A DNA stretch of 52,835 bases from an uncultured Ectothiorhodospiraceae bacterium (GTDB lineage Bacteria; Pseudomonadota; Gammaproteobacteria; UBA6429; Thiohalophilaceae), in assembly GCA_947260005.1 (NCBI GenBank), contig CAMYOL010000063.1, forward strand, positions 1 to 52,835, written 5' to 3'. The position numbers and the translations under genes are program-made. Shown here piece by piece: positions 8,001 to 17,744 of this stretch (position 1 is the stretch's first letter; each line of letters begins with the position of its first letter). The notes under the pieces were generated by a model. It was given only the letters and a program-made list of their open reading frames with translations. It searched no databases and was not told the origin of the DNA.

Positions 8001-8390
8001 ATGGCAGAATCATTTTATAGTACCGGTCGTCGCAAAAGCTCATCAGCTCGGGTTTATATCACCCCTGGTAGCGGCAGCATCAATGTTAACAAACGCCCAC
8101 TGGACCAGTACTTTGGTCGTGAAACGGCACGTATGATCGTTCGCCAGCCATTAGACGTGGTCGAAGCCATCGACAAATTCGACATCGAAGTCTTTGTAAA
8201 AGGCGGTGGTGGCAGTGGTCAGGCCGGCGCGATTCGTCATGGCATCAGTCGTGCGCTGATCTGTTTTGATGAAGAATTACGTAAACCGTTACGTAAAGCC
8301 GGTTACGTCACACGTGATGCCCGTGAGGTAGAACGTAAGAAAGTGGGTCTTCATAAGGCACGTAAACGCCCACAATTCTCAAAACGTTAA
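8001..8390 (+). CDS. rpsI: 30S ribosomal protein S9
   Basis: S9 of 129 residues with the expected start [17 protein letters not shown], the central [19 protein letters not shown] and the C-terminal [11 protein letters not shown] tail that reaches the ribosomal P-site tRNA. Full family length. AAGG lies before the ATG. It is the second gene of the rplM-rpsI operon and is followed by an intrinsic terminator. The stringent starvation genes often found next are absent, and a porin gene follows instead. Confidence 0.98.
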   Translation: MAESFYSTGRRKSSSARVYITPGSGSINVNKRPLDQYFGRETARMIVRQPLDVVEAIDKFDIEVFVKGGGGSGQAGAIRHGISRALICFDEELRKPLRKAGYVTRDAREVERKKVGLHKARKRPQFSKR

Positions 8391-8417
8391 AAAATTACTG
8401 TTGTATTTATGCCAGAA

Positions 8418-8447
8418 ACGCCTGTCGAGCAATCGACGGGCGTTTTT
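8418..8447 (+). terminator. Intrinsic terminator of rplM-rpsI
   Basis: ACGCCTGTCGA and TCGACGGGCGT form an 11-bp stem with one G-U pair around GCAA, followed by a T-run. The rest of the 357-bp gap to the porin gene is AT-rich and holds only the porin promoter. Confidence 0.85.
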
Positions 8448-8673
8448 GCGTTGGTTTCCTGAAATTATCACCGAGTCATTAGCTAAAATAAGTATTTGCT
8501 AAAATACAACAGATTTTGGCTATTCAATTTATCTCACTGCAAATGACTTTACGCTAAGTTATTAATAGTCACTTCAAAATAAGCAAACAATAATATAATA
8601 ATGCTTTTTACATGGTGGTTTGTATCTTTTTTGCAACATAAATTGTCGAGTGTTGTTTTTTTACAGAAAGTTG

Positions 8674-8702
8674 TTGCGTTTATATCAGCAGTGTCGTATA
8701 AA
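8674..8702 (+). promoter_or_regulatory. Porin gene promoter
   Basis: TTGCGT at 8674-8679, a 17-nt spacer and TATAAA at 8697-8702. A purine-rich ribosome binding site, AAGGAG, follows about 35 nt downstream. Confidence 0.6.
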
Positions 8703-8747
8703 ACATATCGAGTTTATACCTAACCTATATCTCATAAGGAGATTTAA

Positions 8748-9815
8748 ATGAATAAGAAAATTATTGCAGCAGCCGTTGTTTCGGCGATGGCAGCACCAGG
8801 CATTGCTAATGCTGGCGGCATGACTGTTTACGGTCACGGCCAGGTGGAAATCGGAAGCTGGGGCGGCGACGCTTCTGGTGGTACTTCATTAGACGATCAG
8901 GCTCGTGGCCGTATCGGCTTCAAAGGCAGCCAGGACTTAGGTGGCGGTCTGAAAGGTCTGTTCAAAGCTGAGTATAAAACTGACTTCGCTGACGGTGATG
9001 CTGGAAATGTGGGTTGTAGTGTTACTACTGCTGGTGAAACCTGTACAACTAGCAGTAATGGCGTTTCACTGCAAAAACGTGAAATGTTTGTTGGTTTAAA
9101 AGGCAATTTCGGTCAGTTTGAAGCCGGTCGTTTGAAGTCTGCTTATAAATACTATGGTGGTGTTAAATACGATCCATTTGTAGCGACCAACCTGGAAGCT
9201 CGTGGTAAAGGTGGCATGTCTGGTGGAGCCTTTGGTCATAATAGTTTCCTAAGTGATAATATCGCCTACGAAAACAAATGGGGCATGGTTAAACTGCGCC
9301 TGACTTATGATGTTGATGATGGCGGTGGTGATGGTAATGGTACTGATCCAGGCGGCGCACAAGGTTACAGTGCCGGTATCGGTTTTGGTAGCAAGGTCTG
9401 GGAAGTCATTCTTGCCACGGTTAGCGATGATGATCAAGGTACTACTGCTGGTGTAAGTGATGAATATACAGCGTCTAAAGTGGGCGGTAAATTAAATCTT
9501 GGTAAAATGCACACCATTCATGCTCAATATGAAACGGTTGACGATGGTGGTACCGACGGTGAATATATCTACCTTAACTATTCACTGAAATTTGCGGGTA
9601 AGAACAGCTTACACGTATCTTATGGTACATTTGACGAAGATGGCGGCGATGCTAACGATGAAGATTGGATCCGTCTAGCTTATATGTACAAGTTCAGCAA
9701 AAAAGTACGTGTTTGGGCTGGTTATCGTGAAACAGACCGTAATACAGAAAATGCTACTGGTGGAACAGCGTCTGACGTAGATGTTGTTTCTTTAGGTCTT
9801 CGCGTAGATATCTAA
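8748..9815 (+). CDS. Gram-negative general porin
   Basis: This 355-residue outer-membrane protein has a signal peptide (MNKKIIAAAVVSAMAAPGIANA, about 22 residues). The mature part starts with the porin hallmark MTVYGHGQVEIGSW, followed by RGRIGFKGSQDLGGGLKGLFKAEY and LQKREMFVGLKGNFGQFEAGRL spread over the first strands. It is rich in Gly, Asp and aromatic residues in alternating patterns, as expected for a trimeric 16-strand barrel. It ends in RVDI rather than the common terminal Phe. A strong ribosome binding site (AAGGAG) and a C(UUCG)G terminator suggest high expression. Pore specificity cannot be predicted. Confidence 0.93.
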   Translation: MNKKIIAAAVVSAMAAPGIANAGGMTVYGHGQVEIGSWGGDASGGTSLDDQARGRIGFKGSQDLGGGLKGLFKAEYKTDFADGDAGNVGCSVTTAGETCTTSSNGVSLQKREMFVGLKGNFGQFEAGRLKSAYKYYGGVKYDPFVATNLEARGKGGMSGGAFGHNSFLSDNIAYENKWGMVKLRLTYDVDDGGGDGNGTDPGGAQGYSAGIGFGSKVWEVILATVSDDDQGTTAGVSDEYTASKVGGKLNLGKMHTIHAQYETVDDGGTDGEYIYLNYSLKFAGKNSLHVSYGTFDEDGGDANDEDWIRLAYMYKFSKKVRVWAGYRETDRNTENATGGTASDVDVVSLGLRVDI

Positions 9816-9866
9816 GGCTTATCTAAGATATTAAAGCATCTAATAATAACGATATATGATGTACTT

Positions 9867-9896
9867 AAACGGGACCTTCGGGTCCCGTTTTTTATC
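9867..9896 (+). terminator. Primary porin terminator with UUCG tetraloop
   Basis: AAACGGGACC and GGTCCCGTTT form a perfect 10-bp stem closed by a TTCG tetraloop and followed by a T-run. It is the first and most stable hairpin of a seven-member series. Confidence 0.9.
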
Positions 9897-10130
9897 TAAG
9901 AGTTAAATTGAACGGGATAGTATCCCGTTTTTTATTTTATTTTTACAGAAGAACGGGAAGTTTCCCGTTTTTTATCTAAGAGTTAATTTGAACGGGATCA
10001 TATCCCGTTTTTTATTGAAGAATTTAATGCACGGGAAATTTCCCGTTTTTATTGAAGAATTGAAATGAACGGGAAATTTCCCGTTTTTATTGAAGAATTG
10101 AAATGAATGGGATCATATCCCGTTTTTTAT
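9867..10130 (+). repeat. Array of seven tandem terminator-like hairpins
   Basis: After the primary terminator, six more hairpins follow at about 9911, 9952, 9991, 10031, 10068 and 10106. Each has stem ACGGGA(A/T) paired with (A/T)TCCCGT and each is followed by TTTTTATT or TTTTTTAT. The linkers are related: CTAAGAGTTAA(A/T)TTGA appears twice and TTGAAGAATT with a variable tail three times. This shows stepwise duplication with drift of loop and stem tips. Hairpin spacing is about 40 nt. Together with its flanks it accounts for the 366-bp gap between the porin and the oxygenase. Confidence 0.92.
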
Positions 10131-10181
10131 ATTCGCGATATAATCAGCCGTAGAAACGACAATGGGGAGTTTGAAATAGCA

Positions 10182-10763
10182 ATGCAATTTATCGGATCAT
10201 ATAAAATTGACGAAAAAATTTGTGATAATCTAATTGCACTGCACAAGGAAGGAAATAAACAGGGACTCGTTGTTAGAGGGGCATTAGGTGGGAAAGATGA
10301 TGGAAAGCCAGTCGTTGATGTTAATCGAAAAGACTCTTACGATCTTGGCATTGTGACCATACCCGATAGTCTTCAAGTCGATTACGGAATACCTGAATTT
10401 TATAATGAGCTCAAGCGATGTGTTGACGAGTATATTGAGCAACACCCTATACTGAAAAACATCGGCCCCTATGGGATTATGGAAACACCTATTATTCAAC
10501 ATTATAAAGCGGGCGGGGGATTTAAGTTTGAGCATTTTGAGCGAACGGGTATTGATACCACGACGCGGATGTTAACCTGGATGATGTATTTAAATGATGT
10601 TACCGATGGTGGCGGGACGACATTTACCTACCAAAATACAACCATAAAGGCTGAGAAAGGCAAATTAGTCATATGGCCCAGTGACTTTACTCATACACAT
10701 GTGGGGCAGGTATCGAAAACCCAGGATAAATATATCATCACTGGCTGGCTGAATTATTATTGA
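10182..10763 (+). CDS. 2-oxoglutarate/Fe(II)-dependent dioxygenase, prolyl 4-hydroxylase-like
   Basis: This 193-residue cytoplasmic protein has the double-stranded beta-helix features of the P4Hc group. The proximal metal ligands are in FEHFERTG (an HxE version of HxD), then MMYLNDVTDGGGTTF, the distal His in FTHTHVG, and a basic residue in KYIITGWL for 2-oxoglutarate binding. I chose the ATG at 10182, about 12 nt after GGGGAG. The ATG at 10107 in the same frame lies inside the last upstream hairpin and is less likely. The substrate is unknown: related proteins hydroxylate prolyl residues or small molecules. It has no obvious promoter of its own and sits behind seven terminator-like hairpins. 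Confidence 0.82.
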   Translation: MQFIGSYKIDEKICDNLIALHKEGNKQGLVVRGALGGKDDGKPVVDVNRKDSYDLGIVTIPDSLQVDYGIPEFYNELKRCVDEYIEQHPILKNIGPYGIMETPIIQHYKAGGGFKFEHFERTGIDTTTRMLTWMMYLNDVTDGGGTTFTYQNTTIKAEKGKLVIWPSDFTHTHVGQVSKTQDKYIITGWLNYY

Positions 10764-10856
10764 TGCTAATTCAAATATTAATTTCTGTTATTATTTTTTC
10801 GATGAACAGAATTTGATTGCAACAAGATGTTCTTGATTTATACCCATGATAAATTG

Positions 10857-11675
10857 ATGACAATGATAAAAGTGTTTCAGTTTTTGCAACGAATTACGAT
10901 TCTGGCTATGTTGCTCATAGTTCTGTCCGCCTGTGCGAATGTCGTTGGTCCAGTTCGTGTGTATAGCGGAGAGAAACGACTCAATACCGAAATTGTACAA
11001 TTCCAGATACCTTCTGCGCTGGAGGTTGTGAAACTTGATGGTAAAGAATTAGAAACACACTTTACGACTGATGATTACTATCTGATGGAGGTGTTACCGG
11101 GCAAGCACACCATGCAGGTGGAGTATGTCGAGTTATGGGGGGATGCTACCGCCAGCTTCTCTGCTACCTCAAAACCCTTTCAGTTTACAATCGATACGAC
11201 AGCGGGTAGCTATTATGAATTCAAACATAATGGTCCGGATGATTTAATTGAGGCAGACTCGGCGCTGGTTAGTGATATCAGGATCTGGCTGGAACACCCC
11301 AGGTCAAATCAAAAAATTTATGCGAATAAATCTAAGGTTGAGAGCAGTGAAGTGAGTCAAATTACCCAGCCTGTCAGCAGTAAAAATGAAGAGGTTAATC
11401 CTGCTCCTGCGGTTAAAATAACGCCGGACACTCAAGGTGCGCAATCGACACTTTCGGCCGAAAAGGTTATTTATCAAGAAGATGCGCTGGGACGTTTAAA
11501 GTATTGGTGGGAACAGGCTGAAGAGAGTCAGCGTAGGGCATTTGTAAATCGAGCGACGGTGACTGAGACAGAATCAACCGCGGTTGTGAATGCGCTTGAT
11601 CGTTTAAATTTCTGGTGGAAGTCAGCCGATGCGAAACAACGTGATGCGTTTAAGAAATGGATCGAGAGTCTTTAA
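10857..11675 (+). CDS. Lipoprotein with paired C-terminal tryptophan motifs (DUF2057-like)
   Basis: The protein has a basic start, a hydrophobic core and the lipobox LSAC, so it is probably a lipid-anchored envelope protein. The region after the anchor (VRVYSGEKRLNTEIVQFQIP, then LDGKELE) is beta-rich and resembles DUF2057 proteins, an assignment made from memory of the family. A low-complexity linker rich in Ser, Pro and Glu follows. The C-terminus repeats a motif twice: LGRLKYWWEQAEESQRRAF and LDRLNFWWKSADAKQRDAF. I chose the ATG at 10857; one at 10827 (30 bp upstream) and one at 10863 are also in frame. Function is unknown. Confidence 0.72.
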   Translation: MTMIKVFQFLQRITILAMLLIVLSACANVVGPVRVYSGEKRLNTEIVQFQIPSALEVVKLDGKELETHFTTDDYYLMEVLPGKHTMQVEYVELWGDATASFSATSKPFQFTIDTTAGSYYEFKHNGPDDLIEADSALVSDIRIWLEHPRSNQKIYANKSKVESSEVSQITQPVSSKNEEVNPAPAVKITPDTQGAQSTLSAEKVIYQEDALGRLKYWWEQAEESQRRAFVNRATVTETESTAVVNALDRLNFWWKSADAKQRDAFKKWIESL

Positions 11676-11883
11676 TGACCATATAGAAAATCAGATACTT
11701 GTATGATTAACGGCCATTAATGAGTGCAATGATTTTAAAGAATTTTATTAGAATGCGATTGCCAGTAAATTTATCAATCCTCCATGTCGAACAGGAATCT
11801 AAGCTTTGATTGGGATACATCGGGTTTGACAAAAATCTGCAGAGTCTTCGCACAATCCGCTCCAATCCGTTAAAATACTGGCT

Positions 11884-14800
11884 ATGGCCAGCCGTATTCG
11901 CGAAATCCCCTACAACTACACCTCCTTTTCCGATCAAGAGATCGTGATCCGCTTTTTGGGCGAACCGATGTGGGAGGTGCTAAATCAATTACGTGGTGAA
12001 CGGGTGACTGGGCGCTCTGCGCGGATGTTATTTGAGGTATTAGGTGATCTGTGGGTAGTCACACGAAATCCCTTTATTCAGGATGATTTAATCTCCATTC
12101 GTAAACGCCGAATTGCCCTTATTGATGCGTTAAATCATCGACTCCATCAAATAGAAACACGTGCCGAGGCTAATCCGTTAGTCATGCAGTTAATTGATGC
12201 TGCCCGTATGGCGGTAACCGAGTTCGATCAACGATTATCAAGCCAGAAGTTATTACGTCATCGCCTGAAGAAATGTTTTAAGAAAATTACACGACTCGAT
12301 AACGTTTGTTTTGATGGGCTGGCGCGGGTTTCTCATGTCACCGATGCCTCCGACTGGCGGGTAGAGTTTCCGGTCGCGGTGTTAACCCCGGATTCTGAGT
12401 CAGAGGTGCAGGCCATGGTGGCGGCGTGTATTGAGTTAGGGCTCAGTATTATTCCCCGGGGTGGTGGAACGGGCTATACCGGTGGTGCAGTTCCGTTAAC
12501 GGACAATTGTGTCGTCATCAATACCGAAAAATTAGAAAAACTTTCGAGTGTCGAGATCAAACATATTGCAGGTCAAACAGAACCAGTCGCGACGATTCGC
12601 GCTGAGGCCGGGGTCGTAACCCGGCGAGTGAGTGATTGTGCTGAACAGGCTGGTTATGTGTTTGCCGTAGACCCGACCTCTCAGGATGCCTCCTGTATCG
12701 GTGGTAACGTGTCGATGAATGCCGGTGGTAAAAAGGCCGTCATGTGGGGAACAACGCTTGATAACCTTGTGAGCTGGAGAATGGTACGACCGGATGGTCA
12801 GTGGTTAGTGGTTGAGCGTATGAATCATAACCTCGGTAAAATCCATGAACAACCGGAAGTCGAATTTCGAGTCTCGCAATACGAGCCCGATGGACAAACC
12901 CTGGTGGGTGAAACAAAACCCCTGATTATTCCGGGTGAGCAACTGCGTAAGCAAGGGCTTGGCAAGGATGTGACCAATAAGTTTTTGGGCGGATTACCCG
13001 GCGTTCAAAAAGAAGGTTGTGATGGTATTATTACCTCGGCCGAATTTATTTTGCATCGCATGCCGGCCCAAACTCGCACCTTGTGTTTAGAATTCTTTGA
13101 TCCCGATTTACAAAAAGCCGTCCCTGCCATTATCGAAACCAAAGATTACCTCGATGCCAAGGCCGATGTTCATCTTGCCGGTATGGAGCATCTGGATCAA
13201 CGTTATTTAAAAGCGGTTGGTTATAGTACTAAGGCAGCTAAAACGATTCGACCCAAGATGGTTTTATTGATCGATGTAGTGAGTGATGATGAGCAACTGG
13301 TTGACGAAGCCGCTTTACAGGTTGTTCAGATGGCTCAACAAAGGGGTGCCGAAGGTTTTATTGCGGTTGCCCCTGAGGCGCGACAAAAATTCTGGCTGGA
13401 TCGTGCAAAAACGGCCGCCATCGCCGCGCATACCAATGCCTTTAAGATTAACGAAGATGTTGTGATTCCTCTGCAACGGTTAGGAGAATACAGCGACGGT
13501 ATTGAAAAGATAAATATAGAACTATCGATTAATAACAAAATTGATATTTTGAAATCAGTTCAGAATTTATTTGAAGGAGAACTGTCGAACATAGAACCAC
13601 TACTTGATGATGAGTTTGCCAATATTGCTGATGATATAGTAAAAGAAATTTTACTCTCAAAAATTAAACAAGCAAAAGACATTATTTCCTTAAATGTGTC
13701 AACGTGGCAGGGTATTGTTGAAAACCTTAATTCTAAAACGATACCTGAAGAACTTGTTAAAAAAATATCAATTGAACCCGGACTAAGTAATGGATCGGTT
13801 TTTCAGCTCATTCAACGTGGCCATTTTACGATTTCTTATCGTGAACAAATACAAACAGAATTATTTAAAGTATTTAATGGTGTGTCCTTTGCACGGCTAA
13901 GAGAAAAACTCGATCAGTTACACGCGAAAGGTCGTGCCTCTCGTTTATTTGTCGCACTGCATATGCATGCTGGCGATGGCAATGTGCACACCAACATCCC
14001 GGTTAATTCAAGCGACTATCCGATGTTGCAATTAGCTGATAAGGTGGTTGCCAGGATAATGAAGTTAGCAGAATCATTAGATGGTGTGATCTCGGGCGAG
14101 CATGGCATTGGTATTACCAAATTAGAATTCCTGGATGAGGAAACGGTCAGGATTTTTTCTGACTATAAAAAAGAAATTGATCCTAATGACGTCTTTAATC
14201 CGAAAAAGTTACAGGCGAACGCTGACTTACGTAATGCCTATACGCCATCATTACAACTGGTTGAACAGGAAGCGTTAATACTCGAGGCGAGTGATTTAGG
14301 TTCACTGAATACGTCGATTAAAGATTGTTTGCGTTGTGGTAAATGTAAACCCGTTTGCAGCACTCACATTCCTTCGGCAAATTTATTGTATTCACCTCGA
14401 AATAAAATACTGGCAAGTGGCTTAATCATTGAAGCGTTTCTTTATGAAGAACAGACGCGCCGGGGTATTTCGTTACGTCACTTTGAAGAGATGAATGACG
14501 TTGCCGATCATTGTACGGTTTGTCACAAGTGTTTATCGCCATGTCCGGTCAATATTGATTTTGGCGATGTCTCCGTTCACATGCGAGAGATCTTACGGCA
14601 GCATGGTAAACGCTCTTCGAATCTGGCGACAAAATTGTCAATTGCGTTTTTGAATACCACGCATAGTTCGAGTATAAAAATGATGCGCCTGGTTTTTGCC
14701 AAACTCGCCTATCCACTACAAAGCTGGGCCTCGCATACATATAACTTATTGATTAAGAAGAAGAAAAAGCCAGAATCAACCGTCGGGCGAGCACGACCCC

Positions 14801-15729
14801 AACAACAAATAGTGCACTTTGTCGCCAAGCCTTTACCAAATGATTTACCGGCAAAAACTTCACGAGTGTTGTTAAATATTGAAGATGATAAACATATACC
14901 GATACTGCGCGACCCTGATATCGATGAGCAAACTGCGGAAGCCGTATTTTATTTTCCTGGCTGTGGATCAGAGCGCTTATTCAGCCAGATTGGTATGGCG
15001 ACGCTGGCTATGCTTTATGATCTCGGTGTGCAAACCGTGTTACCCCCGGGCTACTTATGTTGTGGCTATCCGCAAAAATCGAGTGGCAATATGGATAAAG
15101 GTAAACAGATCTCAATTTCTAATCAGGTCTTGTTTCATCGGATGGCCAATACTCTGAATTATTTAGATATCAAAACCGTACTCGTGTCATGTGGTACCTG
15201 TATAGATCAATTACTGACCTACCAATTTGAAAAAATATTTCCGGGTTGTCGATTAATGGATATACATGAGTATTTAATGGAAAAAGATATTCGTATGCCA
15301 GAGTCGAATAAAACAAAATATTTGTATCATGATCCTTGTCATACACCGATGAAACATTATGATCCGATCAATGTTGCCTCGACCTTAATGGATACAAAAG
15401 TAGAATTGAGTGACCGTTGTTGTGGTGAGGCGGGGACTTTTGCTGTGTCTCGACCTGACATTGCAAGTCAGCTTCGCTTTAAAAAACAAAATGAATTACA
15501 GAAAGGAATAGAGGTACTCACAGGAAAGTCACAAGTAAAAAACGATGAAGTAAAATTATTGACCTCGTGCCCGGCATGTCAACAGGGATTATCACGTTAT
15601 CGACAGGATACTGGCCTTAAAACAGATTATATTGTAGTGGAATTGGCTAACAGTCTATTAGGAAAAGATTGGCAGGATAATTTTATTAAAAAAACCAGAC
15701 AGGGTGGAATCGAAAGAGTACTGCTCTAG
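11884..15729 (+). CDS. Large FAD-linked oxidase / Fe-S oxidoreductase (D-lactate/2-hydroxyacid dehydrogenase type)
   Basis: This 1281-residue fusion has four parts. Residues 1-140 match a DUF3683-like N-terminal domain. A VAO-type FAD domain follows, with [15 protein letters not shown] near 190 and [20 protein letters not shown] near 260. Its substrate-binding cap ends near 775 with [14 protein letters not shown] and GEHGIGITK. Two 4Fe-4S motifs lie near 815 ([11 protein letters not shown]) and 877 ([12 protein letters not shown]). The C-terminal part has CCG-type cysteine clusters: [31 protein letters not shown] and CPAC. Such proteins oxidise D-lactate or related 2-hydroxyacids and pass electrons through Fe-S clusters to quinones. 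It stands alone with no clear ribosome binding site. The exact substrate is not determinable. Confidence 0.9.
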   Translation: MASRIREIPYNYTSFSDQEIVIRFLGEPMWEVLNQLRGERVTGRSARMLFEVLGDLWVVTRNPFIQDDLISIRKRRIALIDALNHRLHQIETRAEANPLVMQLIDAARMAVTEFDQRLSSQKLLRHRLKKCFKKITRLDNVCFDGLARVSHVTDASDWRVEFPVAVLTPDSESEVQAMVAACIELGLSIIPRGGGTGYTGGAVPLTDNCVVINTEKLEKLSSVEIKHIAGQTEPVATIRAEAGVVTRRVSDCAEQAGYVFAVDPTSQDASCIGGNVSMNAGGKKAVMWGTTLDNLVSWRMVRPDGQWLVVERMNHNLGKIHEQPEVEFRVSQYEPDGQTLVGETKPLIIPGEQLRKQGLGKDVTNKFLGGLPGVQKEGCDGIITSAEFILHRMPAQTRTLCLEFFDPDLQKAVPAIIETKDYLDAKADVHLAGMEHLDQRYLKAVGYSTKAAKTIRPKMVLLIDVVSDDEQLVDEAALQVVQMAQQRGAEGFIAVAPEARQKFWLDRAKTAAIAAHTNAFKINEDVVIPLQRLGEYSDGIEKINIELSINNKIDILKSVQNLFEGELSNIEPLLDDEFANIADDIVKEILLSKIKQAKDIISLNVSTWQGIVENLNSKTIPEELVKKISIEPGLSNGSVFQLIQRGHFTISYREQIQTELFKVFNGVSFARLREKLDQLHAKGRASRLFVALHMHAGDGNVHTNIPVNSSDYPMLQLADKVVARIMKLAESLDGVISGEHGIGITKLEFLDEETVRIFSDYKKEIDPNDVFNPKKLQANADLRNAYTPSLQLVEQEALILEASDLGSLNTSIKDCLRCGKCKPVCSTHIPSANLLYSPRNKILASGLIIEAFLYEEQTRRGISLRHFEEMNDVADHCTVCHKCLSPCPVNIDFGDVSVHMREILRQHGKRSSNLATKLSIAFLNTTHSSSIKMMRLVFAKLAYPLQSWASHTYNLLIKKKKKPESTVGRARPQQQIVHFVAKPLPNDLPAKTSRVLLNIEDDKHIPILRDPDIDEQTAEAVFYFPGCGSERLFSQIGMATLAMLYDLGVQTVLPPGYLCCGYPQKSSGNMDKGKQISISNQVLFHRMANTLNYLDIKTVLVSCGTCIDQLLTYQFEKIFPGCRLMDIHEYLMEKDIRMPESNKTKYLYHDPCHTPMKHYDPINVASTLMDTKVELSDRCCGEAGTFAVSRPDIASQLRFKKQNELQKGIEVLTGKSQVKNDEVKLLTSCPACQQGLSRYRQDTGLKTDYIVVELANSLLGKDWQDNFIKKTRQGGIERVLL

Positions 15730-15764
15730 TCGATAGATAGTCTTACATAATACGCTTCGTGAGC

Positions 15765-16303
15765 TTGTCATCCCTTATCATTCTGAGGCGCAGCGAAGGA
15801 TCTAGTATTGAGTCATCAGGCAAAATGAAGCGCCGGAATTCTTTGTTGCGCAAGATTCTTCGCGAAGCTCCACATGCTTTGCACTGCTATAGAATCGCTA
15901 TGCGCTTCGAGCAGTATTTCCTACGGTCAACCGCTTCGCGTTTCGTGCAGTATTTCCTACGCTACGCTCCGATTAGAATGACAGAGAAGAACAGAGTTTA
16001 AATCTTCGTGAGCTTGTCATCCTGAGCGCAGCGAAGGATCTTGCGCAGCGAAGGATCTTGCGCAGCGAAGGATCTTGTATTGAGTCATCAGTCAAAATGA
16101 AGCACCCGAATTCTTTGCCAGGCAAGATTCTTCGTGAAGCTCAGAATGACAGAGAAGAACAGTTTTAAATCTTCGTGAGCTTGTCATCCTGAGCGCAGCG
16201 AAGGATCTTGTATTGAGTCATCAGTCGAAACGAAGCGCTCAATTCTTTGCCAGGCAAGATTCTTCGCGAAGCTCAGAATGACAGAGAAAAACAGTTTTAA
16301 ATC
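15765..16303. repeat. Three tandem units of palindromic family C repeat
   Basis: The 567-bp gap between the oxidoreductase and the anti-sigma gene is filled by about three units. Each opens with CTTCGTGAGCTTGTCATCC or a near match, continues with TGAGCGCAGCGAAGGATCTT, and closes with the inverted form (AAGATTCTTCGCGAAGCTCA and AGAATGACAGAG). Inside the second unit GCGCAGCGAAGGATCTT is itself repeated three times. The first unit carries an extra segment with GCAGTATTTCCTACGCTACG that recurs at 34.6 kb. The last unit merges with the stop codon of the anti-sigma gene. No coding gene is seen here. Confidence 0.85.
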
Positions 16304-17034
16304 TTTATGTAAGTCCAGCCTTCACGTTGGCGATTAAGACTTTCGTTTATTGCCGAGGGTGCAATCTTGGTATTCGGTAATAAAGGGACTGCCTGGCCAG
16401 TTTTTTCCTGAACTCGTGCGATGGCTTTGGCACAAGCCATGAAAACTAAATTATTATAGTCCGATTGCAACTTGCTGATGCGTTTGGCATAGGGTGATTT
16501 GTCATTTCGTAACATGTTTAACCCTTTACCATTTGCCAGTATTTGAATGGCGACCTTTTGTTGCTTACCTTCAAATTCACGTAAAATATTTTCTGTTTCA
16601 TTTAATAATACATTAAGGCGGTAAGGATCGTCAGAGGTGACGTGTAACAAGACCTTCCAGGGCTTTTCGCTACCAACGGGTTTGTTTATTAAAACATTAT
16701 CGGCTAACTGAACCAGGCTTTTGTCACTTTGTTGGAAAGCGGCATGACCAAACCATCCACCAATCAGGCCAAATACAACTAATACACTGGCTGCAATACT
16801 TGCATACGAAGAGAAAAATTTTGATTGGCTTTCTACTTTTAGTTTAGGTTCAGGAAGGTCATGGTAGGCGATTGAGACCATATTACGAACCTGTTCAAGT
16901 TTACAAACACGTTGACGTAAATCATCGTTGTCACGTAATTCCTCTATTAGATGCGTACGCTCTTCACCTGCAAGTTCATTATCCAGGTAGGCGTTAAGGT
17001 GCTCGTCTGAATAGTTGAGGTGGTTTTCCTTCAT
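16297..17034 (-). CDS. Transmembrane anti-sigma factor with C-terminal DsrE-like domain
   Basis: This 245-residue protein has a cytoplasmic, anti-sigma-like N-terminus (EHLNAYLDNELAGEERTHLI, residues 11-30). One membrane helix follows at about 78-98 (ASIAASVLVVFGLIGGWFGH). Residues 125-245 lie outside the membrane and align with the secreted DsrE-family protein encoded divergently. Shared positions include KVLLHVTSDDP, VAIQILANGKGLNML, RISKL, the Cys201 motif FMACAK and the end GWTYIKI. Zinc-binding HxxxCxxC residues are absent. Its start overlaps the sigma gene stop by 4 bp, so the two are translationally coupled. It presumably holds the ECF sigma factor at the membrane and releases it when the outer domain senses a signal. 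The ligand is unknown; sulfur or redox chemistry is an inference. Confidence 0.85.
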   Translation of the reverse strand: MKENHLNYSDEHLNAYLDNELAGEERTHLIEELRDNDDLRQRVCKLEQVRNMVSIAYHDLPEPKLKVESQSKFFSSYASIAASVLVVFGLIGGWFGHAAFQQSDKSLVQLADNVLINKPVGSEKPWKVLLHVTSDDPYRLNVLLNETENILREFEGKQQKVAIQILANGKGLNMLRNDKSPYAKRISKLQSDYNNLVFMACAKAIARVQEKTGQAVPLLPNTKIAPSAINESLNRQREGWTYIKI

Positions 17035-17588
17035 TTTATTCTCCGTAATTTAGGTGTCTCTAAATTTACATCATGATCGGTTTTATATGATAAAAGGTAA
17101 TCGGCCAATGAACTGCGGGCACGAGATAACCGACTCATCACTGTACCGACTGGTATATTCAAAATTTCTGCTGTCTCGGCATAACTAAAACCTTCCAGAT
17201 TAACCAGGGTCACCACCTGTCGTTGAGTTTCAGGCAGGCGTGATATTGACTTACGTACACTTTGTACCATATCCCGAGTTTGTTGCACATGTTCAGGAGT
17301 CTCATCATGAGTTATCTCAACATTGTCAATATCGACGGTTTCACGAGTCATTCGAAAATGATCGCGCCAACAATTAATAAGTATACCAAATAACCAGCTA
17401 TCAAGTTTGCTCGCATCACGTAGCTGGTTGACTCGTTTTAAAGCTTTTGCCATAGCTTCCTGGGCAATGTCAGCAGCCAGATCGGGATCGTGGCTCCAGG
17501 CATAAACGGTTCGATACAAGCGCTTATGGTTATCGGCAATGCGCTGTTTTAAATTATGTTGTAGGCAAATTCTTTTTATTAACTTCAT
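17031..17588 (-). CDS. ECF-type RNA polymerase sigma-70 factor
   Basis: The protein has sigma region 2 at about residues 22-80 (DPDLAADIAQEAMAKALKR, then LDSWLFGILINCWRDHFR) and region 4 at about 115-170. Region 4 contains RLPETQRQVVTLVNLEGFSY and AETAEILNIPVGTVMSRLSR, the helix-turn-helix that reads the -35 element. Region 3 is missing, as expected for an ECF factor. I chose the ATG at 17588 with GGGGA about 9 nt upstream. A GTG at 17612 would add eight residues and bury that ribosome binding site. It is co-transcribed with its cognate anti-sigma gene from an ECF-type promoter 50 bp upstream, so it likely activates its own operon and the divergent one. Confidence 0.95.
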   Translation of the reverse strand: MKLIKRICLQHNLKQRIADNHKRLYRTVYAWSHDPDLAADIAQEAMAKALKRVNQLRDASKLDSWLFGILINCWRDHFRMTRETVDIDNVEITHDETPEHVQQTRDMVQSVRKSISRLPETQRQVVTLVNLEGFSYAETAEILNIPVGTVMSRLSRARSSLADYLLSYKTDHDVNLETPKLRRIK

Positions 17589-17637
17589 TAAGTTATATTC
17601 CCCATACCGCACTTGCTTATGTCGTTGTTATAGTGGT

Positions 17638-17665
17638 TAGACGTATTTGCGCGCTAGGATATTCC
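17638..17665 (-). promoter_or_regulatory. ECF promoter of the sigma/anti-sigma operon
   Basis: On the minus strand: GGAATA (17665-17660), 16 nt, CGTCTA (17643-17638). The elements and spacing are identical to the divergent promoter at 17745-17772. The GGAA-type -35 and CGTC-type -10 fit ECF sigma recognition. Confidence 0.8.
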
Positions 17666-17744
17666 ATTTTTTTGTATTTTTATAATAAGAATATAATAAT
17701 AAACTTATGATAAATAAGCCGTTGAATTGCCTTGAAATTAAAAT

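Noticed and set aside
9867-10130. CRISPR-like regular repeats after the porin gene
   Set aside because: Units are self-complementary hairpins with T-runs and related linkers, not conserved repeats with unique spacers, and there are no cas genes.
9816-10130. Integron- or phage-type attachment site at the hairpin array
   Set aside because: No integrase, recombination core or cassette genes accompany it, and all units are explained as terminator copies.
15759-16001. 80-codon plus-strand frame after the large oxidoreductase
   Set aside because: It lies wholly inside palindromic repeat DNA and has no coding signals.
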